Assembly: GCA_021234155.1 (NCBI GenBank) | Contig: JAJEKV010000090.1 | Coordinates: forward strand, 3,092,479 to 3,156,478 | From: Isoetes taiwanensis | Lineage: Eukaryota > Streptophyta > Lycopodiopsida > Isoetales > Isoetaceae | Reading direction: 5' to 3' | Length of the DNA stretch: 64,000 nt | Made by a program: the position numbers and the translations under genes | In this document: positions 56,340 through 64,000 of the stretch, in pieces | How the letters are laid out: the number at the start of each line of letters is the position of its first letter | Numbering within the stretch: position 1 is the first letter of the stretch | The notes under the pieces: model-generated | Seen by the model: the letters and a program-made list of their open reading frames with translations, nothing else | The model's database searches: none | Told to the model about the DNA's origin: nothing

Positions 56340-56508
56340 CCTAGCTTCGATTCAAGATATGGAGGATTTCATCAACAAACCAAGAAATTAAGCAAGGCAG
56401 AGATGGAGGTCGTGCAACACTTTGAAGACTCATTGGCGTGCACGCTCCACGCAAAAGACACCGAAAGACATGAGACTGGCGAAGTACATCAAGAAGACAG
56501 ATAAATAG
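56340..56508 (+). pseudogene. Remnant of the histone H3-like ORF in G5
   Basis: EMEVVQHFEDSLACTLHAK (about 56400-56456) and, after a short deletion/frameshift, PKDMRLAKYIKKTDK followed by TAG (56461-56508) align with the end of the G4 histone (QKIVQHFEDLVACALHAKRV and PKDMRLAKYIKKED). Upstream, IQDMEDFINKPRN may be the decayed alpha1/L1. The tail, linker and most of the fold are deleted. Across PKDMRLAKYIKK the two copies differ at seven third-codon positions without any amino-acid change. It lies in the same position between two hairpin arrays. Confidence 0.85.
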
Positions 56509-56652
56509 AACACAAGTCGCTTTTTGTAACTCCATGTGCTTATATGTAGTGTATGAAAATTTTGAATAATAAAGATATATAGTCGTTTAAAAATGTGTAT
56601 TTCATTAGGTACAGTATTAGATCTGGAGCAAACGCGACATTTTGGCCAACAC

Positions 56653-56927
56653 CTCCAAGAGTGCGCCAGAGCATAGTTAGGTCCCAACCTAACCCCCTCC
56701 TCGCGCACTCTTAGAGTGATCCAGCCAACTGGGCCCTTGATTAGCCCTACTTGCTCCAAACGTAGTAAATAAACAAAGAAACTTGCATTTAGGAAGAAAA
56801 TTAATAGAAATTTACCCCTTCCAGCTGGTTCTTGGCATCCATTAGGCAGAGATAGGCCAACACCTCCAAGAATGCGCCAAAGGCCACTTAGGTCCCAACC
56901 TAACACCCCCCTCGCGCACTCTTAGAG
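56653..56927 (+). repeat. Nested stem-loop repeats, G5 array downstream of histone remnant
   Basis: Two copies lie 211 bp apart: outer arms 56653-56666/56703-56716 and 56864-56877/56914-56927, inner stems GTTAGGTC/AACCTAAC (56676-56693) and TTAGGTC/AACCTAA (56888-56903). The sequence after the last copy (AAATTTGTTGCAATAGGA) also matches the sequence after the last G4 copy. Confidence 0.9.
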
Positions 56928-57153
56928 GCGTCCGATTTTTCAAACCCCATAACTTGAGCTACAGAGCTCCAAATCGCCTGAAATTTGTTGCAATAGGACC
57001 GTTAGACAGCCTAGAATCCATTTATGACCTCAAATTAGGCTAGAAATGTCAAACCCCAGCTCAAAATGACCAAAATTGCTTAAACCCTTGAATTGTTTTT
57101 CCAAACTGTGGTTTGTTCGTAAATAGAAGCATACCCCATTAGTACCTCACAAG

Positions 57154-58500
57154 TATTGCTCTCGGCTCAAAGCTGATGCCTTACTCCAAGGTAGAGGTGC
57201 CCAAGAACACCCCTTTGTTATAGTCATCTAAACCTCAGCATAGAAACCGAAGTCCAACTGTTGGTACATCACCTCTGCTCATGCCAAAAGCATAAACATT
57301 GACCTAATTTTGTGTCCTTCTAATAGAGTTTGACCTATACAGCCGCCACATTCACACTCCCTATTGCCAGGATACCTAGAAAGGAGCTAGAGTCTAGAGC
57401 TGCCCAAGCCTCTCCGTGTGTAGAGACTGGACTCCCCCAAACCAACTTTGATAGGACCTTAGAGTATGCCTCAAACATCATGGAGGTTTGCAAAACAACC
57501 CTCACGTCATACCATACCACACATCCTAATGTCCATAGACTTGGAGATTATAGACATGTCTCCAGTAATGCTGCTCGAGCCATCTTGCTTGCTTATAGAG
57601 CCCAAAATGTTGTAGGAGAGCCCTTCAAGTGGACCCTTAGACTCTAGAATATACGAGCGTTGCTTTCGAGGTACAGGGCCAGAGCCACAGAAGAGCTAGA
57701 GGCGCAACTTCCTGAAGACATCAAGGTCCCAGCCGATGTACAGACAGATAAGGAGAGGAGACCGAAAAGGCAGACCCAAGAGAGGGAAGCACAACGACAA
57801 ACACCTCAAACGACAAACGAGTAGAACAGGACACCACCGGCGTATCATCAATCTTCATCAAATGGGAAGAATATTCGGTAACCAACGGCATCAAGAATCT
57901 TCTAGATGTCAACCTCCCGGCTACCACGTCCACGAGCTCACATCAGAAAGAGGATCTCGACGCCTTCACCAGCTCGACGCACATGAGTTTCAAATGGAAG
58001 AATGCAAGGCAGCAAAATACAGGTGCAGGAAGACGTTAGACAGCAATGCCACATTAGCATCACGAGCTAGGGCCAGAGGGCATAATCTTCCGTCGAGGAG
58101 AGAAGTCATGGCGACACAGGAGCGTATAGAAAGCGGAGGGAAGACAACCACGACCTTGCAGTCCAGCAGCTCAAGCGAATGTCATGCAACGTCAACAAAA
58201 GGAGCAACCAAGCTAGGCAACCACAAAGCACCTAAGGCTGACCAGGACGAGCTTCCAGCTCCCTTGCACCAGCAGGAGAACTTTCATCGGTTCCAAAAGG
58301 TAGGAGACCATGAGGGGAAGGAGACGCATATCAGGGAACATCTCCGACTTGAAGGCCTATATCAGCATTAGGGGCAAGTTCAAGGAGGAGAATATTCTGC
58401 TCAAACAAGAATTCCGGACCCAGAAACACCTAGAAAGCAAGGAAGGACGACTTTACTACGTCAGCCAAGGAGTGCGAGACTCGAATGGATAGGATCCAAG
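57154..58500 (+). pseudogene. G5 ORF-Y remnant
   Basis: A TATA-like CGTAAATAGAAG at 57119 precedes it. Open pieces include 57330-57647 (ESRAAQASPCVETGLPQTNF, NAARAILLAYRAQNVVGEPF), which matches G4 ORF-Y (YTAAVAIFLSHRAQTQIGEP). The following frame has RALLSRYRARATEELEAQLP and a basic Q/R-rich stretch. Several stops and frame changes show advanced decay. Confidence 0.5.
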
Positions 58501-61500
58501 GGACGGAGGAGACGACCTAGCCAGCAGGTACAAATCACGCAAAGGCAACCAGAAGAAGCTAGGGTAGGTGCAATGGAGATGACCACACTTCCAAGCACAG
58601 GAGAGGCACCTCGGAATGAAGCAAAGCCCAATCAACAGGGGCGCACTCAGAAATTCAACCTACGGAGGAATGACAATGCCTGCCTATCGACCACGATCTC
58701 AGAGCTTCGAAGACATTCAAGAACGCCCGACTGCAACAGCCAGGTGATCAACCGAGCAATGGCACCGCACATCGGCAACCTTGCAACGACACACTGCATA
58801 TAGGGACGTTGAGCGGTCACCGCATTCCTTACGACAGACATGCACATTAAGGAGGACCATCTTTTTCAAGGGACCACATCGACGAACACTCTTCGCAACT
58901 TGGGATTACGAGCTCGGATCAGACATGAAGCTCAACAATAATAGCAGCATCTCAAGGAATCCCGGAGTCAACCAGAACGAAGAGGACGCAGCAAAACCGA
59001 AGGATCAAATGTGATAGGAGGAGGGAAAACCCTAAAGGAGTATAAACATTTAAGTAAATCTTCGTAGTTGTTTTAGAAAAGTGGATGAATTAAAATCCCA
59101 ATGTAAATGCGTATATGTCTATTGTATATCTCGTGTGTTCACATATATAGTGGAGAAACACGAGTTTAGAGCCATGTCTACGGATTTAGCGCTTAGAATC
59201 AGGAAGCTCCTTCACTTCGACTACCAAAGGAGGAAGCAAGGAAGCACAACTATAGCCCAAGATCAAAATGGAAGAGCAAGTACGAAGGAGGAACGATCCG
59301 ACATCAACGAGCCAACTAAGAAGGCAATATCTCGACAACCATAATTCCACCTTGTGGTAATATAGGGTGATGCGCTATGACACGTGTATTAGATGGAGAT
59401 GCACTTACGAAAGGCACTGCGACGAGGAGATATGCCTTCAACAACTAGGTGATGGCTTCGTCAGGTACTCCTACCAGTAATTAGACGAGAAGAAACCGAT
59501 CATATCTCCGACATCTGGCACGTCAAACGCCCAAGATAGAAGCATTCGACACCTGAACGACAAGAGTATATCTAAGGCAGGTACTTCTTCAACTCAAGGG
59601 TCAAGCTGCGCAGATACATCATCCCGACAATATAGCCAGCAGGGAGGAGAGCCATGAAGCTTTACTTGACAGAGAGACCGACATGCATAGAGGGACAAAG
59701 GTCAGGAACTGAAAGCTGGAGAAGTGCTAGCAACCGACTTCTTCCACGAGCTCCCTAGAGGCAACAGGAGGATCAAAACTGACGGGCACAATCAAAACCA
59801 CCGGAGGGTACCTCAAGACAAGAAGACGGCATAGCACTGAGGAACGTGACAACGTCCAAGCCAGGTGATCGAGGGGATCAGCAAGGAAGATTGGAAGCTC
59901 GATGGAGAACCAACTAGGTGAGGCAAGGCGAGGCGAGCCGATGACTTGCACGCGGACTTGCATGCAACTTGGTGAACCCAAGGATCGACGATTCAAAGAA
60001 CAACTGCAGAAGAGAACAACTCCAGAGGAGTATAGCCAAAGGAAGCGCGCACAGCCTCAAGAGACGCCTCCAAATAGCTTCAAGTATCATGAAGGGGGGA
60101 ACAATTACAGCCCGAGAACAGAATCAGGAGGCAGACCGAAATGTCGAAGCATCAACGACCAGCACACCTTTAGTTAGAATGTGATGCAAAGCGTGTTGTG
60201 CCATAGCCGACAAACATCGGAGGGCCCAAGTATATCAACAAGTTACCCCAGAGTACGAGCTGACGTACAAATAGGAGGATATAGATCGTCAACACCATGG
60301 CACCGGGAGGAACACAGATGACATTACCAAGGAGTAGGTGTGCAACTCGAACGGAGGCACAAGGGGGACTTAATAGCTCTATTAGTAATTGTAATTATGT
60401 AAGCTATATGCTTTGCATGTATAGTTCCCTTGTTATTTCTTCCCTCCCATAGCGTAACAAATCAAACAAAGAGATGTCAGGCAATTTGCAGGGGTGAAGC
60501 AATCAACATCTTCAACACTCTTCGGGCAACGCGATAACGACAAGAGGACTCGATATATGAGACGTCGATGGAGTCGAGGAAACAATATCGGATATAGAGT
60601 CGTCCTTTAGCTGCCAAGACAAAGAGTTCAAGATGAAAAATCTTTTTCAACGGCGCCACCTTCAGGCTTTTGAAAAGCGGCATGGAAGATTTCAAGTGAC
60701 CAACTACACCATCAAAGACCAGCAAGGAGAGGCTTCTAAACGAACAAAGTCAACCTCTACATCAAGAGGAGCCACCGTCAAGGAGACCGAGGTATCGAGC
60801 GACTCGAAAGAACGTACCTTGCTACTTCAAGCAGGCAACGAGTGGATGAGCTTCTAGCAAGCTCAGGAATCTAAGGCCATGGGGCCTAGTAGGTTAAATG
60901 TACGGACGGCAACATCCATATTGGTATTAGAAGGCATTGCCGGATATTCTCGCTGAAAGGATTGCCCCAATATTGAGCTAAGCGTCAAGGATTGGGAAGG
61001 AAACGCCTAGGAGTGACTAAAATTATACACGATTGTTAACAGACATCCAACGTATTGAAATCACTTGGTGAGATTGATCACCCCGCTAAGAAGGAATCAT
61101 TACTAGGATAATTGTTGACCATGTATAAATCTAGTACCTCCAAAAGAATAATCCAACCGAAAGAAAAGAAGTAATCTAACAAGTCCGGCCAACTTGTTAC
61201 GATGACATCAATTCGATTGGTAGGAATATTCCAAGAGTTTAAATAACTAAGAAAGGGGGAATCTCTAGAATATAAAAGAATAGTACATGTAAGGTACATT
61301 TAAAATAAGAATTATAGTAATCAAATAGTCTTTTGAGACAAAAGGAATTGTCATAATGACAAAACCTTGTGGTTTGGAACCGTTCTAACTAAGTGGGTAA
61401 CCCGTAACTATATTGAAACAAATGATAACATAATATATGCATCCATCTTAGATGGTTATATATGTTAGCTAAGGCTAGTAAAGTAATGCGCTAAGTAAGA

Positions 61501-62292
61501 AGCGTATAACCTCTTAAGGGGAGAGAATAGATATGACATTGTGTACAACGTCATTAAAGGGGTCTTGAGGACCATTTTCTTTTTCAAGAAAGTGGGAGGG
61601 CTCATTTTTTGATTGAGCGTACTTGCATCGAATTGACAGGCCAGTAGAATGGAGTTCACTCCGGCAATGGGCGGGCGAATAGAGCGTAAGATAGATAGAT
61701 ACCTTAGTGCTCGGGGGAGGCCTTCAACGTGCGAGACTGACGTAGTAGCTAACTACACCAATGAAGTGGAGCAAAACTATGGGAGCAATACAACGACCAA
61801 GTCACCTCCAAATTACTCAACGCCAGCTCAATGGGTGGATGCGTTCTAGCCTTAGGTAAGGTGTGCGCATGTATTATAAGCTGTAATGTGTCTTATAGAT
61901 AAGTTAAATATAGATCCTAATAACTGCATAGAAATTGCAGACGATATGTATCATACAGAAATAAGTTAAATAACAACGATAATGTGAGTTAGCATGTTAA
62001 TTAATCCTTCGCAGGGATGCAATTCCTTCCAAGGATAGCTATATGACCTCGAGGTCCTTATAAATATAAATAGAAAATAGAATTCAGATATACTTAAGTG
62101 CATCTTAGGGATATACTTCCAAGGGTAATGCAGGACCCAAGGAAGAGAATAAGAAGCACATCTAATTCTTGTGTATGATGATAATTAAAACCTTGTCTAT
62201 GTAACAATAGGTCTAAATCAGGGTTACTGTTTAAATAATCGCGACCTAAAAGTCGTTAAATATTGTAAAACTTAGAGTAAATATAATTGTAC
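58501..62292 (+). other. Decayed interior of G5
   Basis: This probably is the former gag-pol region of G5, but I cannot find a recognisable zinc knuckle, protease, reverse transcriptase or integrase motif on either strand. Short ORFs (for example 58573-58803, 59902-60177, 61649-61849) are hydrophilic and unassigned. The purine-rich plus strand up to about 60850 fits old coding sequence. 60900-62292 is AT-rich with no evident feature. Confidence 0.4.
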
Positions 62293-62634
62293 TGTTGGGG
62301 TCGTCACCACTCACCACACCATTCACCACTCACCACACTCGTCACCACTCACCACACTTGTCACCACCCACCACACTCATCATATACCGTATATCGAGTG
62401 ATATACGCGCATGCACGCGTGCAGGATATTTGCACGTATGCATTGTGGGCATTATGATCACTGTGTTATCTGAGAGCAGAGAGGGAGAGACGGTGTATTG
62501 AGAGAGATTATTTTTCTTGATCTAGCTATGGAGATGATGATTCTTTGTGTTGTGCATTGCCTTGTTCTGATAGATTGAGCTTATATTGTTGGGTTTTTCA
62601 TCCTTCTTGCAAGGTTAGAGTTCTGGCTCTAACA
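62293..62634 (+). mobile_element. G6 5' LTR (342 bp)
   Basis: It starts TGTTGGGGTCGTCACC and ends GTTCTGGCTCTAACA. The primer-binding site TGGCGACCACGG follows at 62638-62649, of a type different from the initiator-Met sites used by G4. Within it, 62299-62372 is a tandem array of CACCACTCACCACACTCGT-like units. Confidence 0.85.
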
Positions 62635-62825
62635 ATTTGGCGACCACGGTGCTCAACAGACCATTGATCGGCAAGAATTTCCATTGGAAAAGGAGTTGTT
62701 ACCATTGGTATTTGGTGATCGTCGGTAAAGAACGACACCATTGTGAAAGGAGCAATTTCTTGTGTGAAGGGGATTTTGCCGTAATTGATTTGTGGGGTAA
62801 AATTTGACAAGAGGAGCATAGTTTT

Positions 62826-64000
62826 ATGCCCAAGAGAAGTAAGAAGGAGATCCCACTAAGCTCCATCGTAACAAGAAGGGGACCGGTGAGTCAATATTTG
62901 GGCTCAAAATTGCATCAAGATTCAATTTCGTTTTCAGATTTGGGAGCAGATCTGGGGTCTAATTCTCAAATCCAGGAGGTTTTGATTCCATTTACCGATC
63001 TAGAAGGTAATCCAATTTCGTTTTTCAAATTGAAGGGAGATTCAATTTCGTTTTTCCAATTTCAAGAAACCCAAGAAGAGGCAAAGATGGCTGTATTACC
63101 ACCTATGGTATGGGGTTCTCAGACAATGGGGATTCCAAAGTTTGATGATCTAGTAGATCGGGATCCTTTGAAGCATATTGTGAAGTTTGAGAGGTATTGC
63201 CAGCAATGTAAGTTACCGGCTGCTGATTACTTGCTTTGGTTTCATAGTTCTTTGCAAGATTCGGTGAAGGAATGGGCACAAACTCAGCCAGATACCATGA
63301 CATATCAGGAATTAAAGGAAGCTTTCATTGCTAATTATCAAGAAGTTCATGGTAAGGATAAGACTATGGAGAGGTGGACCAATTTCACACAAAAGGAAGA
63401 TGAATCAATTAGAGAGTATAATCAGAGGTATATTGCGGTTCTCAAAGCCGTGGTTCATTGGAAAATTGCAAGGAATGATGAAATGGATATCCAATGGTAT
63501 GTGAAGGGGCTGAAAAGAGCTATTGCTCATAAGGTGAAGGCTAAACAGCCTAGAACATTGCTAGAGGCACAAAAATATGCTCTCAAGGCTGAAAATAAGC
63601 TGGGATACATTCATGAAGTTGCTGCTCCAGAGCATAAAACAGAGGATGTTGCAGCCAAGATTTCTAAGCTTACAATTGGTGAGAAGTCAAGGGAGGTTCA
63701 GTTTATTACGTGTGAGTATTGTGGGTCTATTGGGCATTCTGATACTACATGTAGATTGCTGAAATTCTGCTCAAGATGCCAAATCAAGGGCCATAATGAT
63801 CAAGAATGTAGGGAGAAGAGATTCTTTGAGAGGACCAATCCGGTATTTGCTGTTATGCAACAAGCACCACCTATTCCTATTCAACCAATGCAAGCAGCAC
63901 CTATCATGCCACAAGTGCCAATGATGCCACAAGCTCCAATTGCTCAACAAGCTCCAATGGGTTCCACACCAATGGTGCAGCCAAAACAGGGATGGTATCC
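62826..64000 (+). CDS. G6 gag, intact to the window edge
   Basis: The open frame runs from ATG 62826 (MPKRSKKEIPLSSIVTRRGP) to the end of the window, 391 codons. After a leader containing three similar PISFF/SISFSDL/SISFF segments, the capsid core reads MGIPKFDDLVDRDPLKHIVK, VKEWAQTQPDTMTYQELKEA and FIANYQEVHGKDKTMERWTN. Two CCHC knuckles follow, CEYCGSIGHSDTTC and CSRCQIKGHNDQEC (about 63710-63810). Last is a Pro/Met/Gln-rich repeat region (MPQVPMMPQAPIAQQAP). It is the only gag in the window without a lesion, so G6 may be young. Pol should follow outside. Confidence 0.93.
   Translation, partial: MPKRSKKEIPLSSIVTRRGPVSQYLGSKLHQDSISFSDLGADLGSNSQIQEVLIPFTDLEGNPISFFKLKGDSISFFQFQETQEEAKMAVLPPMVWGSQTMGIPKFDDLVDRDPLKHIVKFERYCQQCKLPAADYLLWFHSSLQDSVKEWAQTQPDTMTYQELKEAFIANYQEVHGKDKTMERWTNFTQKEDESIREYNQRYIAVLKAVVHWKIARNDEMDIQWYVKGLKRAIAHKVKAKQPRTLLEAQKYALKAENKLGYIHEVAAPEHKTEDVAAKISKLTIGEKSREVQFITCEYCGSIGHSDTTCRLLKFCSRCQIKGHNDQECREKRFFERTNPVFAVMQQAPPIPIQPMQAAPIMPQVPMMPQAPIAQQAPMGSTPMVQPKQGWY

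Noticed and set aside
62299-62372. CACCACTCACCACACTCGT units considered as a CRISPR-like or telomeric array
   Set aside because: Short degenerate minisatellite within an LTR; no spacers, no telomere repeat, and the genome is eukaryotic.

Overview
This 64 kb window is nuclear DNA of a land plant. The evidence is a 19-exon VPS41 gene with short GT-AG introns, several families of plant-type Ty3/gypsy LTR retrotransposons primed by initiator-Met tRNA, a LINE and a PIF/Harbinger transposase relic. I cannot name the species. Only one host gene is clearly recognisable; almost everything else is transposable-element sequence, often nested.

Layout. 1-0.45 kb: LINE reverse-transcriptase fragment (-). 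0.45-2.9 kb: unrecognised sequence with a three-copy repeat. 2.9-4.3 kb: broken Harbinger transposase (-). 4.6-9.5 kb: near full-length LINE (-) with an intact ORF1 and a frameshifted ORF2. 10.0-15.3 kb: VPS41 (-), with a frameshift that removes the last two zinc ligands of its RING domain. 15.3-17.0 kb: intergenic. 17.0-20.6 kb: decayed Ty3/gypsy (G1, +) lacking integrase and bracketed by inverted LTR pieces. 22.0-40.9 kb: Ty3/gypsy G2 (+) with matching LTRs and an ACCAT target duplication; it has a second RNase H between protease and reverse transcriptase. G2 is interrupted by two adjacent non-coding elements (26.7-37.1 kb), which themselves hold a 915-bp Harbinger-type MITE and a young 2.5-kb non-autonomous LTR element. 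A poly(A)-tailed retrocopy sits in the G2 3' LTR. 41.1-43.2 kb: 3' end of a chromovirus (G3, -). 43.5-43.9 kb: ankyrin-repeat gene fragment. 45.5-54.0 kb: Ty3/gypsy G4 (+). 54.0-62.3 kb: a diverged relative, G5 (+), inserted into the reverse transcriptase of G4. 62.3 kb to the end: 5' LTR and intact gag of another element, G6.

The most striking object is in G4. Between the primer-binding site and gag it carries an ORF whose N-terminus is MARTKQTARI, the histone H3 tail start. It continues into a long K/E/R-rich linker and ends in a complete histone H3 fold with some CENH3-like residues. The related element G5 keeps the C-terminal end of the same histone; over its last 12 directly aligned codons the two copies differ at seven synonymous and no non-synonymous sites. 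In both elements the histone ORF is flanked by repeats spaced about 203-217 bp that form a two-storey stem-loop whose arms differ between G4 and G5 while pairing is kept. A retrotransposon lineage carrying its own H3/CENH3-like histone plus nucleosome-spaced dyad repeats is, to my knowledge, not a described architecture and is the main candidate for a new system. The G4 copy is broken by one stop and one frameshift, so active members would have to be sought elsewhere in the genome.
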